A stretch of 64,000 nt of DNA from Actinomadura nitritigenes. Its GTDB lineage: Bacteria; Actinomycetota; Actinomycetes; Streptosporangiales; Streptosporangiaceae. The stretch covers positions 62,001-126,000 of the forward strand of contig NZ_JAGEOK010000004.1 of assembly GCF_017573545.1 (NCBI RefSeq). The letters run 5' to 3'. The position numbers were made by a program, and so were the translations under genes. Below, one piece after another: positions 54,796 through 63,851 of the stretch. The notes beneath the pieces were generated by a model. That model had not been told where the DNA came from, ran no database searches, and saw only the letters and a program-made list of their open reading frames with translations. Within the stretch, counting starts at the first letter, position 1. Each line of letters opens with the position of its first letter.

Positions 54796-57000
54796 TCACC
54801 CGAGGTCCCCGAGATCGTCGAAGTCGTCCAGGTCGTCGAGGTCCCCGAAGTCGCCGAAGCCGCCGAGAACGCCGGGCGGGGTCTGGGCGAGCAGTGTCTG
54901 CTCCGCCCAGATGGTCTTCCCGTGCGCGGTGTGCCGCGTCCCCCAGCTCTGGGTGAGCTGGGCGACCAGGAGCAGGCCGCGGCCGCCCTCGTCGAAGGCG
55001 CGGGCGCGGCGCAGGTGCGGGGCGGTCTCGCTGCCGTCGGAGACCTCGCAGGTCAGCGTCCGGTCCAGGATGAGGCGCAGCCGGATCGGGCCCTCGGCGT
55101 GCCGGATCGCGTTGGTGACCAGCTCGCTCGCCACGAGCTCGGTCACGAACGCGGCGTCCCCGAGACCCCAGGCCGACAGCTGCTCCGTCACCTTCCGCCT
55201 GGCGTCGGCGACGGCGGCGGGGTCGGTGGGGATGTCCCAGGTGGCGACCTGGTCGGGCTTCAGCACGCGGGTGCGGGCGACCAGCAGGGCCGCGTCGTCC
55301 ATCGGACGCTCGGGGAGCACGGAGCCGAGGATGTGCTCGCAGGTGGTCTCCAGTGACGGGGACGTCCGGGTCAGCGCGCGGCGCAGCCGTTGCAGGCCCT
55401 CGTCGATGTCGTGGTCACGGGACTCGACCAGGCCGTTGGTATAGAGCACGAGGGTGCTGCCCACGGGAAGCTCCATCTCGACGCTCTCGAACGGCAGGCC
55501 GCCCAGGCCGAGCGGCAGGCCCGCGGGCACGTCGAGGAAGTCGACGGTGCCGTCGGGGGTGACGAGCGCGGGCGGGCAGTGCCCGGCGCGGGCGATGCAG
55601 CACAGCCGGGAGACCGGGTCGTACACCGCGTACACGCACGTCGCCCCGAGGCCGGGGTCCTGCTCGCCGGGCTCGCCGTCGTCCCCCTCCCCCCCGAACC
55701 GGGCGACCAGGTCGTCGAGGTGGGTGAGCAGCTCGTCCGGTGGCAGGTCGAGGTCGGCGAGGGTGCGCACGGCGGTGCGGAGCCGGCCCATGGCGGCGGA
55801 CGCGTACAGCCCGTGGCCGACGACGTCGCCGGCGACGAGCGCGACCCGCGATCCCGACAGCGGGATCACGTCGAACCAGTCCCCGCCGACGCCGCTGTGC
55901 GTGCTGGCGGGCAGGTAGCGGCCCGCGACCTCCACCGCGGACTGCTCCGGGAACCGCTGGGGCAGGAGGCTGCGCTGCAGCGCCAGCGCGGTGGCGCGCT
56001 CGCGGCTGTAGCGGCGGGCGTTGTCGAGGCAGACGGCGGCCCGGGCGGTGAGCTCCTCGGCGATCGGCACGTCGTCGGGCCCGAACGGCTCGCGGTCGCG
56101 GCCGCGCAGGAAGGTGGCGACGCCGAGGGTGATGCCGCGGGCCCGGATCGGCACGGTGAGCAGCGAGTGCAGGCCGTGTTCCAGGACGGCCTCGACCCGC
56201 TGGGGATTGCTGTTGATCGAGGACAGGAACGCCGGGTCGCCGCTGCCGGTCAGCACGGGCTCGCCGCCGGTCAGAGCGCGGACCGCGGGAGAGGACTCGG
56301 GGTAGTGGTCGACGTCGCCGAGCCGCACCGCGCTCGGCACCTCCCCTCCGGCGGACCCGTGCGCGACGCGCCGCATCACGACGGTGGCCGAAACGGGTCC
56401 GGGACGCGGCTCGCCCCCGCCGACGACGGAGTCGAGCAGGTCGACGATGGCGACGTCGGCGAGCCGCGGCAGCGCCACGTCGACCAGTTCCCGGGCGGTC
56501 CGGGTGATGTCCAGCGTGCTGCCGATGGCCGTGCTGGCCTCGTTGACCAGGGCCAGCCGCTGCCGCGCCCGGTACTGCTCGGTGATGTCGAGCACCCCGA
56601 CCCACACCGCGCACGTCCGGCCCCGCTCGTCCTTGAGCGGCGCGATGGACACCGACCAGGCCCGTTCGAGGTCCTCGCCGGGCACCTTGCGGTAGGTCTC
56701 CCGGTGCACCGGCTCGCCGGTGTCGAGGACCTGGCGCATGTAGCGCGCGAGCGCCTCGAACTGGGGGCCGGGCAGGGCGTCGGTGAGGCGCCGCCCGCGG
56801 ATCTGGTCCTCCGTCATCTCGAACATCCGGCACATCCGGTCGTTGACGCGCAGGCACACCAGGTCCGTGTCGTGGACGGCCACCGCGAAGGGGGACTGGT
56901 CGAACGCCCACTCGGTGATCCGCGCGGACGGGGCGTCCGCGCGCCGGTCCCCGCCGGTGCCGCCGGCCAGAGGAGTGTTGGTGTGGGTGTCCACTGTCAT
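54796..57000 (-). CDS. PAS-GAF-SpoIIE phosphatase with HATPase domain
   Basis: 734 residues. PAS (about 28-145), GAF (about 165-330), PP2C/SpoIIE (about 345-575: [36 protein letters not shown]) and an RsbW-like HATPase (about 590-700: [24 protein letters not shown]). This combines a phosphatase and a kinase for STAS antagonists in one cytosolic sensor, typical of actinomycete partner-switching. The last about 20 residues are an acidic Gly-Asp-Leu/Phe repeat. It is divergent from the PucR regulator. Confidence 0.94.
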   Translation of the reverse strand: MTVDTHTNTPLAGGTGGDRRADAPSARITEWAFDQSPFAVAVHDTDLVCLRVNDRMCRMFEMTEDQIRGRRLTDALPGPQFEALARYMRQVLDTGEPVHRETYRKVPGEDLERAWSVSIAPLKDERGRTCAVWVGVLDITEQYRARQRLALVNEASTAIGSTLDITRTARELVDVALPRLADVAIVDLLDSVVGGGEPRPGPVSATVVMRRVAHGSAGGEVPSAVRLGDVDHYPESSPAVRALTGGEPVLTGSGDPAFLSSINSNPQRVEAVLEHGLHSLLTVPIRARGITLGVATFLRGRDREPFGPDDVPIAEELTARAAVCLDNARRYSRERATALALQRSLLPQRFPEQSAVEVAGRYLPASTHSGVGGDWFDVIPLSGSRVALVAGDVVGHGLYASAAMGRLRTAVRTLADLDLPPDELLTHLDDLVARFGGEGDDGEPGEQDPGLGATCVYAVYDPVSRLCCIARAGHCPPALVTPDGTVDFLDVPAGLPLGLGGLPFESVEMELPVGSTLVLYTNGLVESRDHDIDEGLQRLRRALTRTSPSLETTCEHILGSVLPERPMDDAALLVARTRVLKPDQVATWDIPTDPAAVADARRKVTEQLSAWGLGDAAFVTELVASELVTNAIRHAEGPIRLRLILDRTLTCEVSDGSETAPHLRRARAFDEGGRGLLLVAQLTQSWGTRHTAHGKTIWAEQTLLAQTPPGVLGGFGDFGDLDDLDDFDDLGDLG

Positions 57001-57228
57001 CCGCCCCGCAGAAGTCCGTTTTCCCCCGGTTGTCGCAGGTCAGGTTCGTCACATTACCCACCGATCGGCCATCGACCCAGGAATCACCGCAGCTTTGGGC
57101 AGGTCGTGACGGAACCGGCTCCGGGCGGCGCGGGCGCGGCCGGGTGGAAGAACTTCCGCGAAACCCCGTAATCGCGGGCGGTGCGGGCCGTCTCTCTCAG
57201 CACGTCGTCCCCCGCGAAGGAGATCTCA

Positions 57229-58500
57229 TTGTCTGAGTTCAGCCAGGTGGTTTCCCTTCCCGTGCGCCGCATCGACCTCGGGCTGTCCTTCGACGGCTCC
57301 GCCCGGCTGGCCGGCCGGCTGCGCCGCGAGGTGCCCGCCGTCGCCGAGGAGGCGGCGCGCCGGATCGAGAAGCGGCTCCCCGAGTTCGTCCGGCCGCACG
57401 ACCCCCGGTACGGCCGGGTCATGGAGGCGGCGGTGGAGTGCGCGATCGGCCACTTCCTGGACCTGCTGGCCGACCCCGGCGTCTCGTCGGCCGACGTGCT
57501 GGACTTCTGGCGGCGGGTCGGCGCCGGCGAGGCGGGCGAGGGGCGCACGCTCGACCCCTGGCAGACGGCGGTCCGGATCGGCGCCGGGGTCGCGGTCGAG
57601 GAGCTCACCGAGCGCGCCGGACGGCTCGGCTACCGGGTCGACGCGTCCACCATGGCGGGCCTCGCCCACGCGATGTTCGACTACATGAACCAGCTCGCGG
57701 CGGCCGTCTCCGAAGGCCACGCCGACGCCGCCGCACGGGCGGCCGGGTCGCAGCAGGAGCACCGGCGGCGGCTGCTGGACCTGCTGCTGGACGACCCCGC
57801 CCCCGCCGTGCGGGACCTGCGGGAGGCGGCCGGCGAGGCGTCCTGGCCGCTGCCCCGGACGGTCGCGGCCGTGGCGCTGCGCGAGCGCGGCCCCGAGACG
57901 CGGCGGCCGTCGCTGCCGCCGGACGTGCTGCTCGGCCTGCACCGCGCCGAGCCCTGCCTGATCGTCCCGGACCCGGAGGGCCCCGGCCGCGCCCGGCTGC
58001 TGGAGCGGCGGCTGGACGGCTGGAGCGCCGCGATCGGCCCCGCCGTGGAGGTGACCGGGGCGGCGCGGTCGCTGCGCTGGGCGCGCGACGCGCTGGACCT
58101 GGCCGACCAGGGCCTGATCGACCGGGACCCGCTCGCCCCGGACACCCCGATCGCCGCCGAGATGCACATGCCGATCATCGTGATGATGCGGGAGCGGGAC
58201 CTGGTCGAGAAGGTGATCGAGCGCCGGCTCGCGCCGCTGACGGCGGCGCGTCCCGCCCAGCGGCACCGGCTCGCCGAGACGCTGCTGGCCTCGCTGGAGT
58301 GCGGGTTCAACGCGACGGCGGTCTCCGGCCACCTGCACGTGCACCCGCAGACCGTCCGGTACCGGTTCCGGCAGCTCGAGGAGCTGTTCGGTAACAGCAT
58401 CTACGCGACGTCGGACCGGCTGGAGCTGCACATGGCGCTGCGGGCGTGGCTCGCGCTCAACCCCGAGCCGTCCGCGCGCGAGCAGCTCCGCTACGGCTGA
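57229..58500 (+). CDS. PucR/CdaR-family transcriptional regulator
   Basis: 423 residues. An N-terminal helical domain of the RsbR-N-like/GGDEF-like actinomycete type (about 20-170) is followed by a central domain and the C-terminal PucR HTH (about 365-415: LAETLLASLECGFNATAVSG, LHVHPQTVRYRFRQLEELFG). The TTG at 57229 follows GAAGGAG by six bases. Divergent from the SpoIIE phosphatase gene. Target genes are not evident. Confidence 0.9.
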   Translation: MSEFSQVVSLPVRRIDLGLSFDGSARLAGRLRREVPAVAEEAARRIEKRLPEFVRPHDPRYGRVMEAAVECAIGHFLDLLADPGVSSADVLDFWRRVGAGEAGEGRTLDPWQTAVRIGAGVAVEELTERAGRLGYRVDASTMAGLAHAMFDYMNQLAAAVSEGHADAAARAAGSQQEHRRRLLDLLLDDPAPAVRDLREAAGEASWPLPRTVAAVALRERGPETRRPSLPPDVLLGLHRAEPCLIVPDPEGPGRARLLERRLDGWSAAIGPAVEVTGAARSLRWARDALDLADQGLIDRDPLAPDTPIAAEMHMPIIVMMRERDLVEKVIERRLAPLTAARPAQRHRLAETLLASLECGFNATAVSGHLHVHPQTVRYRFRQLEELFGNSIYATSDRLELHMALRAWLALNPEPSAREQLRYG

Positions 58501-58549
58501 CGGCCCCCGGCGTGCGGGCGTCCGGAGGAGAGGGCGTGCGCGGGGACGG

Positions 58550-60004
58550 TCAGCCCACGGCCCAGCCCTGGGCGGCCATCCCCGCATACGAGGAAGGCTT
58601 CAGCGTCACCGGCTTCAGGCCCGACCAGCTCGCCTGCAGGAACCAGCCGTCGCCGTTGGCCAGCCGGTACACGCCACCGAACTGCACCAGCTTCCACACC
58701 TGGTTCGCGCCGCCGCAGGAGGCCATCACCACGGAGTACTCCTGGCCGCCCTCCCACATGGGCCCCGCCGAGAGCTGCCCGCGCGCCATGCACTGTCCGG
58801 TGGACACGCTGGTCAGGGTGAAGCCGCCCGAGGTGTCCTTGCGCCGCCACGTCGTCGCCGTGCCGCTGCAGGCCCGCTGGACGACGTTCGTCCCGTCGGG
58901 GGCCAGGCAGGACTGGAGGGTCGTGTTGCGCACGCGGTACGGGCCGGTCCCCGCCGGATCGGCGGCCGCGGGCGCGCCGTCCGGGCCGCCGGGCCGCCCG
59001 CGTCCGCCGGGCCTCCTCCCGGACGCGTGGTCGGGCGCCACCGCCTCCCGGTCCGGCGCGGCCGTGCTCGCGGCGGACGGCGAGGCGGCGGTCGGCGGCG
59101 CGGCGCGGGCCGTGCCCGGCGGCCCGTCGCCGCCGCCCGTGGCGAGCAGGACGGCCAGCACGCCCGCCGCCGCGGCCGCCGCGACCCCCGCCGGGACGGC
59201 CCAGGCGGGGAACGACGCGGCCGGGGCGAGGCCCCCGAACGGGGCGGCCGGCGCGGCCAGCAGCACGGCGCCGATCGGGAGCGCGCGCCGCAGGCGCGCG
59301 TTCAGGTCGGACATCTCCTCGGCGGTGCGGCGGCACCGCTCGCAGGACTCCAGGTGGCGGCGCAGCGCGCGGCTGCGGCGGCGCCCCGGGCGGCGGACGG
59401 ACGCGGCGAGCTGCGCGGTGTACTCGGCGCAGTCCGGATGCCCCTCGCAGCTCGCGGCGAGGTACGCCTGCCGGAGCCCCTCGCGGGCCCGGAAGGACAG
59501 CTGGGCGACCGCGCCCGCCTCCATCCCGAGGATCTCCGCGACGCGCTGGACGGGCTCCTCCTCGATGACGGTGTGCCACAGGACGGTCTGCCAGCGCTCG
59601 GGCAGCGACCGGAACGCGCGGACGAGGGCGTCCAGCTCGTCGACGTCGGGCAGCTCCTCGGGCGGGCCGTCGGCCCACTCGGCGACCTGGTCGGTGACGA
59701 CGGTGCGGCGGTCGGAGCGCGCCCAGTCCACGGCGGCGTTCCGCACGACCGTGTAGAGGTACGGCCGGCACGCCTCGCGCGGGCCGCGGCCCTGCCGCAG
59801 CGCCGCCAGCGTCCGGGCGAACGCCTCGCTGGCGAGGTCCTCGGCGAGGTACTGGTCGCGGACGAGCCCGCGGGCGTAGCCGAGGACGGCCGCGTGATGC
59901 CGCCGGTACAGCTCGTCCGACGCCCGCTCGTCGCCCGCGCCGGCGGCGGCCGCGAGATCGGCGTCCGGCTCGGTCCCCGCGCCTGTCACCACGACGACAT
60001 CCAA
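58550..60004 (-). CDS. ECF sigma factor fused to zinc-finger, membrane helix and ricin-like lectin domain
   Basis: 484 residues. Sigma region 2 covers about 28-100 (YRRHHAAVLGYARGLVRDQYLAEDLASEAF in parts) and region 4 about 135-190 (RSLPERWQTVLWHTVIEEEPV). A zf-HC2-like anti-sigma motif follows (RRHLESCERC), then a hydrophobic helix (AVPAGVAAAAAAGVLAVLLAT), a Pro/Ser/Ala/Gly linker, and a C-terminal ricin-like domain (about 355-484, QSCLAPDGTNVVQRACSGTATTW). The layout is a sigma factor tethered to the membrane with an outside carbohydrate-binding sensor, as in ECF groups with long C-terminal extensions. Confidence 0.88.
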   Translation of the reverse strand: MDVVVVTGAGTEPDADLAAAAGAGDERASDELYRRHHAAVLGYARGLVRDQYLAEDLASEAFARTLAALRQGRGPREACRPYLYTVVRNAAVDWARSDRRTVVTDQVAEWADGPPEELPDVDELDALVRAFRSLPERWQTVLWHTVIEEEPVQRVAEILGMEAGAVAQLSFRAREGLRQAYLAASCEGHPDCAEYTAQLAASVRRPGRRRSRALRRHLESCERCRRTAEEMSDLNARLRRALPIGAVLLAAPAAPFGGLAPAASFPAWAVPAGVAAAAAAGVLAVLLATGGGDGPPGTARAAPPTAASPSAASTAAPDREAVAPDHASGRRPGGRGRPGGPDGAPAAADPAGTGPYRVRNTTLQSCLAPDGTNVVQRACSGTATTWRRKDTSGGFTLTSVSTGQCMARGQLSAGPMWEGGQEYSVVMASCGGANQVWKLVQFGGVYRLANGDGWFLQASWSGLKPVTLKPSSYAGMAAQGWAVG

Positions 60005-60128
60005 CCCAGAGCACGCATCTGATCACAACCCTCGTAGGTCGCCATCCGCTGCCCCGTAAGACGCCCGATCACTCACTTGATTACGAGGTTTCCGGAAGTT
60101 TCCTGAGCAATGCGGACGCGCACCCCTG

Positions 60129-60147
60129 CCCGTCTTAAAAAGACGGG
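60129..60147. promoter_or_regulatory. Palindrome CCCGTCTT-AAA-AAGACGGG, candidate operator
   Basis: Perfect 8-bp arms with a 3-base spacer, ending 16 bases before the TACGGT -10 box of the SDR gene, so it covers the -35 region. A T run follows, but no gene upstream on this strand needs a terminator, so an operator (for example for the TetR protein of this cluster) is preferred. Confidence 0.5.
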
Positions 60148-60162
60148 TGTGTTTTTTTATGC

Positions 60163-60168
60163 TACGGT
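60163..60168 (+). promoter_or_regulatory. -10 box TACGGT, leaderless start of the SDR-CMD-esterase operon
   Basis: TACGGT, six bases, then ATG at 60175. Confidence 0.6.
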
Positions 60169-60174
60169 CCCGGC

Positions 60175-61053
60175 ATGATCTACGACTCCGCACGCTGGAC
60201 GGCCACCCTGGCGGGCCGGCGCGTGCTGATCACCGGGGCGGCGCGCGGCATCGGCGCGGCGCTCGCCGCCCGGCTGCACGAGCGCGGCGCGCGGGTCGCC
60301 CTGGCCGGCCTCGAACCGGACCTGCTCGCCCCCGTCGCCGCCGGCTGCGGGGACGCCCCCTGGTGGACCTGCGACGTGACCGACCGCGCCCGCGTCCGCA
60401 CCGTCGTGGACGAGGCGGCGCGCGCGCTCGGCGGCCTGGACGTCGTCGTCGCCAACGCCGGCGTCGCCGCGCAGATGCCGGTGATCGGCGGCGACCCGGC
60501 CGTGCTGGAGCAGAGCCTGCGGGTCAACGTGCTCGGCGCCCACAACACGCTGTCGGCCGCCGGCCCGCACATCAGCCACCGGCGCGGCTACGCCCTGACC
60601 GTCGCGTCGCTCGCCGCCGCCGTCCACCTCCCGCTGCTCGGCGCCTACAGCGCGTCCAAGGCGGCGGCCGAGGCGCTCGGCGACACGCTGCGCATCGAGC
60701 TGCGGCCGTGGGGCGCGAAGGCCGGCGTCGCCTACTTCGCCGAGCTCGACACCGACATGACCAGCCGGGGCTTCGGCACCGAGGCCGCCGCGGCGCTCGC
60801 CCAGGGCGCGCGCGGGGCGATGGTGTCGCGGGTCGCGCCCCTCAAGACCGGGATCGACGCGCTCGAACGCGGGATCGCCCGCCGCTCCCGCCGGATCGTC
60901 GCGCCCTGGTGGGTGGCAGGGGCGCTGCCCGCGCGCGCGGCGCTCCAGCCCGTGCTGGACCGGGTCCTCCAGCCGGGCCTGCGCCGCGCGCTGGAGATCG
61001 CGCGCGACGAGCACGCCGCCCTGACCACCCCGCAAGCGGACCGCGCGCTGTGA
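60175..61053 (+). CDS. Short-chain dehydrogenase/reductase
   Basis: 292 residues. The cofactor site is TGAARGIGAALAARL, with NAGVAAQM (NAG motif) and the catalytic YSASK preceded by Ser in LTVASLAAAVHLPLLGA. A C-terminal extension of about 60 residues is Arg-rich with hydrophobic patches. It should oxidise or reduce an alcohol/ketone with NAD(P). The stop overlaps the GTG of the CMD-family gene (GTGA). A leaderless promoter and a strong palindrome lie just upstream. Confidence 0.92.
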   Translation: MIYDSARWTATLAGRRVLITGAARGIGAALAARLHERGARVALAGLEPDLLAPVAAGCGDAPWWTCDVTDRARVRTVVDEAARALGGLDVVVANAGVAAQMPVIGGDPAVLEQSLRVNVLGAHNTLSAAGPHISHRRGYALTVASLAAAVHLPLLGAYSASKAAAEALGDTLRIELRPWGAKAGVAYFAELDTDMTSRGFGTEAAAALAQGARGAMVSRVAPLKTGIDALERGIARRSRRIVAPWWVAGALPARAALQPVLDRVLQPGLRRALEIARDEHAALTTPQADRAL

Positions 61054-61625
61054 GCGCCGCACCGGACGCGCCGCGGGTGGCGCCGGGCGGCCTCCGCGAC
61101 GTCGGACCGCTCAACTGGCTGATCTGCGCGGTGTCCGGCCGGGTCGCCGGGACCGGGCCGCCCAACCTCTTCCTGACCCTGGCGCGGCAGCGCGGCCTGT
61201 TCCGCGGCTGGCTCTGGTTCGGCGGGCGGCTCATGCCGGGCGGCAGGCTCGCGCGCCGCGAGACCGAACTGGTGATCCTGCGCGTCGCCCACCTGCGCGA
61301 CTGCCGCTACGAGTTCGACCACCACGTGCGGCTCGCCCGCCGCGCCGGGGTCCGCGCCGCCGACGTCGAACGCCTCGGGGAGGGCCCGGACGCCGACGGC
61401 TGGACCCCGCGCGAGCAGGCGATCCTCGCCGCCGCCGACGAGCTGCACCACCGCCGGGACCTCTCCGACGAGACCTGGGCGCGCCTGCGCGAACGGCTCA
61501 CCGAAGCGGAGTGCGTCGAGCTGTGCATGCTCGCCGGCCACTACGAGATGCTCGCGACCGTGATCACCGCGCTGCGCGTGCGTCCCGACGTCCCCCGGCC
61601 GACCCGCCCCCGTCCGCGCCCCTGA
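61050..61625 (+). CDS. Carboxymuconolactone decarboxylase (AhpD-like) family protein
   Basis: 191 residues. The CMD/AhpD core is ETELVILRVAHLRDCRYEF followed by DHHVRLARRAGV, and a second helical half (EQAILAAADELHHRRDLSDE, ECVELCMLAGHYEMLATVI). The usual CxxC of active AhpD is not present; one Cys and a His pair are found, as in many CMD-like proteins of catabolic operons. Its start overlaps the SDR stop. Confidence 0.88.
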   Translation: MSAAPDAPRVAPGGLRDVGPLNWLICAVSGRVAGTGPPNLFLTLARQRGLFRGWLWFGGRLMPGGRLARRETELVILRVAHLRDCRYEFDHHVRLARRAGVRAADVERLGEGPDADGWTPREQAILAAADELHHRRDLSDETWARLRERLTEAECVELCMLAGHYEMLATVITALRVRPDVPRPTRPRPRP

Positions 61626-61654
61626 CCCCGGCCCCGCCCCCCAGGAGATCCCCC

Positions 61655-63016
61655 ATGCGCACACGACGGTTCATCACCACGACGCTGCTGCTCGTAGGGG
61701 CTCCCGGCCTGGTCGTCGCGGCAGCAGGACGGCCCGCCGCCGCCGCGCCGACCCCGGTGCCCGTGCGGTTCGCCGACGCGGCGGGCATCCACGTGGAGCG
61801 GGTCCAGCGGATCGACGACCGGCAGTACGCGATCCGGGTCGGCACCGCCGCACTGGGACGGGCCGTGGACGTCCGCGTCCTGCTGCCGACGGGCTACGAC
61901 CCGGCGAAGACCGCCCGGTATCCCGTCCTGTACCTGTTCCACGGGACGGGCGGCCGCGCCTCCGACTGGGTCGGGAAGGGCGGCGCCGAGGCCACCACCG
62001 CCGGGAGACCGCTGATCACCGTCATGCCGGACGCCGGGTTCGACGGCGACGGCGGCGGCTGGTTCACCGACTGGGCGGACCCGGCGACGAAGCTCGGCCC
62101 GTCCCGGTGGGAGACGTTCCACATCGGGCAGCTCGTCCCCTGGATCGACCGCAACCTGCGGACCGTGGCCGCCCGGCGGGGCAGGGCCGTCGCGGGCCTG
62201 TCGCAGGGCGGGTTCGGCGCGATGAGCTACGCCGCCCGGCATCCCGACATGTTCGCCTCCGCGACCTCGTTCTCCGGCGCTCCCGACATCGCGCACGACC
62301 CGGTCACCGCCGCCGGGGCGTACGGCGTGATCTCCTACGCCGCCGCCGTGAACGACGGCGTCCCGCCCGAAGCGATCTTCGGCTCGCGGATCGCCGACGC
62401 GATCAACTGGCGCGGCCACGACCCCGCCACCCTCGCCGCCAACCTGCGCGGGACCCGGCTGTCGCTCTACACCGCCACCGGCCTCCCCGGACCGCTCGAC
62501 CAGGGGGCACCCGACCCGGAGGCGATGGGGATCGAGGCCCTCACCCACCAGTCGACCCTGACCTTCCACCGCCGGATCCAGCGGCTGGGCATCCCGAGCC
62601 GGTTCGACGACTACACCTTCGGCACGCACACGTGGCCGTACTGGGCGCGGGACCTGCGCGAGGAGATCGGCCCGCTGATGAGCGCGTTCGGCCACCCGGC
62701 CCGCCCGCCGGCGCGCGTCTCCTACACGTCGATCGACCGGACCTGGACGCAGTGGGGCTGGACGGTCTCCCTCGACCGGCGCGCGCCCCGGGAGTTCAGC
62801 CGGCTCGGCGAGGCCACGTCCACCGGCTTCACCCTGACGTCGAGCGGCACGGCGACCGTCACGACCCCGCCGTCCTACCGTCCGGGCGCCCGCTACACCG
62901 TCACGATCGGAAGCCGCAGCATCACGGCCACGGCCAGCGCCTCCGGCCGCCTCACCGTCACGCTCCCGCCGGCCACGAAGGTCACCACGGTCCGCGCCAC
63001 GATCACCCGGCGCTGA
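61655..63016 (+). CDS. Secreted esterase (antigen 85/esterase D-like) with C-terminal beta domain
   Basis: 453 residues. A signal peptide (TTTLLLVGAPGLVVAAAGRP, cut near AAAA) is followed by an alpha/beta hydrolase domain (about 60-340) with the oxyanion YLFHGTGG, the nucleophile GLSQGGFGAM and a late catalytic His in YTFGTHTWPYW. The last about 100 residues are a Thr/Ser-rich beta domain. It should act outside the cell on esters. AGGAG lies eight bases before the ATG. It lies 29 bases after the CMD gene. Confidence 0.9.
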   Translation: MRTRRFITTTLLLVGAPGLVVAAAGRPAAAAPTPVPVRFADAAGIHVERVQRIDDRQYAIRVGTAALGRAVDVRVLLPTGYDPAKTARYPVLYLFHGTGGRASDWVGKGGAEATTAGRPLITVMPDAGFDGDGGGWFTDWADPATKLGPSRWETFHIGQLVPWIDRNLRTVAARRGRAVAGLSQGGFGAMSYAARHPDMFASATSFSGAPDIAHDPVTAAGAYGVISYAAAVNDGVPPEAIFGSRIADAINWRGHDPATLAANLRGTRLSLYTATGLPGPLDQGAPDPEAMGIEALTHQSTLTFHRRIQRLGIPSRFDDYTFGTHTWPYWARDLREEIGPLMSAFGHPARPPARVSYTSIDRTWTQWGWTVSLDRRAPREFSRLGEATSTGFTLTSSGTATVTTPPSYRPGARYTVTIGSRSITATASASGRLTVTLPPATKVTTVRATITRR

Positions 63017-63017
63017 C

Positions 63018-63644
63018 TCAGCCGTCGAGGACGCCGGAGCGGGCCAGGGCGCGCACGTGCTCGACGATCGGCGGGCCGACGGCGCGCAGGGCGGCCATGT
63101 CGCCGGACGCGACCGCGGGGGTCACCATCGTCCCGACCGCCGCGACGACCACCTGGCAGGCGAACCGCGCCCGCTCCCCGGACGCGCCCATCAGGTCGGC
63201 GAGCGCCGCCGCGAGGTCGCGCTGGACGGCCGACCGGCGCGCCACGGCCTCGGGACCGGCCGCGAACACCTCCACCAGGAACACCCGCGCGTAGCCGGGC
63301 TCGGACGCGAGGACGTCCAGGTAGACGCCGATCGCCCGCTCGAACCGGTCGGCGGGGTCGGCGCCGCCCTGCGCCGCCTCCGCGAGCCGGTCCCGCACCA
63401 GCTCGCCGGCCTGGTCGAACGCCGCCATGAAGCAGTCGAGCTTGGAGGAGAACAGCCGGTAGAAGCTCTGCCGGGACACCCGGGCCCGCTTCAGCACGTC
63501 CTCCACCGAGGTGCCGGCGTACCCCTTCTCGGTCATCGCCTCGGCCATCGCCGCCAGCAGGCGCCCGCGGTGGACGCGGTCGACCTCCGCACGGGACAGC
63601 GCGTGGCGGCCCCGCGGGAGCCGGGCGGGCGAGGACTGCGGCAC
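63018..63644 (-). CDS. TetR-family regulator
   Basis: 208 residues. An N-terminal Arg/Pro-rich tail leads to the TetR HTH (LLAAMAEAMTEKGYAGTSVE, VLKRARVSRQSFYRLFSSKL) and a helical ligand domain. It converges on the esterase gene with one base between the stops and probably controls the SDR-CMD-esterase operon. The GTG start follows TATCGT by six bases, a leaderless pattern. It is divergent from crp. Confidence 0.9.
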   Translation of the reverse strand: MPQSSPARLPRGRHALSRAEVDRVHRGRLLAAMAEAMTEKGYAGTSVEDVLKRARVSRQSFYRLFSSKLDCFMAAFDQAGELVRDRLAEAAQGGADPADRFERAIGVYLDVLASEPGYARVFLVEVFAAGPEAVARRSAVQRDLAAALADLMGASGERARFACQVVVAAVGTMVTPAVASGDMAALRAVGPPIVEHVRALARSGVLDG

Positions 63645-63650
63645 GTGATC

Positions 63651-63656
63651 ACGATA
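63651..63656 (-). promoter_or_regulatory. -10 box TATCGT, leaderless start of the TetR gene
   Basis: TATCGT on the minus strand, six bases before the GTG at 63644. Confidence 0.58.
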
Positions 63657-63705
63657 GAGCACCCGCCCGCGGCGCCGGGCGTCCGGAAAACGGGGAAGAG
63701 ACCGG

Positions 63706-63721
63706 TGTGATGCCATTCACC
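63706..63721. promoter_or_regulatory. Candidate Crp site 1 upstream of crp
   Basis: TGTGA-TGCCAT-TCACC matches TGTGA-N6-TCACA in nine of ten positions. It overlaps the -35 region of a possible crp promoter whose -10 would be TACACT at 63732-63737. Confidence 0.6.
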
Positions 63722-63804
63722 GGATGGTCCGTACACTGGGCGAACGGGATCGTGGAGGCGGTCCTGCGTTTCGGCGCGCCGTGACCCTACCTTCACGTAC
63801 GCGG

Positions 63805-63820
63805 TGGGACGTACGTCACA
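63805..63820. promoter_or_regulatory. Candidate Crp site 2 upstream of crp
   Basis: TGGGA-CGTACG-TCACA matches the Crp consensus in nine of ten positions, 32 bases before the crp start. Together with site 1 it suggests autoregulation. Confidence 0.55.
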
Positions 63821-63851
63821 CTATGCATGTAGGTGTTCGAGGAGGAGAAGC

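Noticed and set aside
60129..60158. Rho-independent terminator (hairpin plus T run)
   Set aside because: The gene to the left is on the other strand and starts there, so nothing upstream needs termination. The position over a -35 region fits an operator better.
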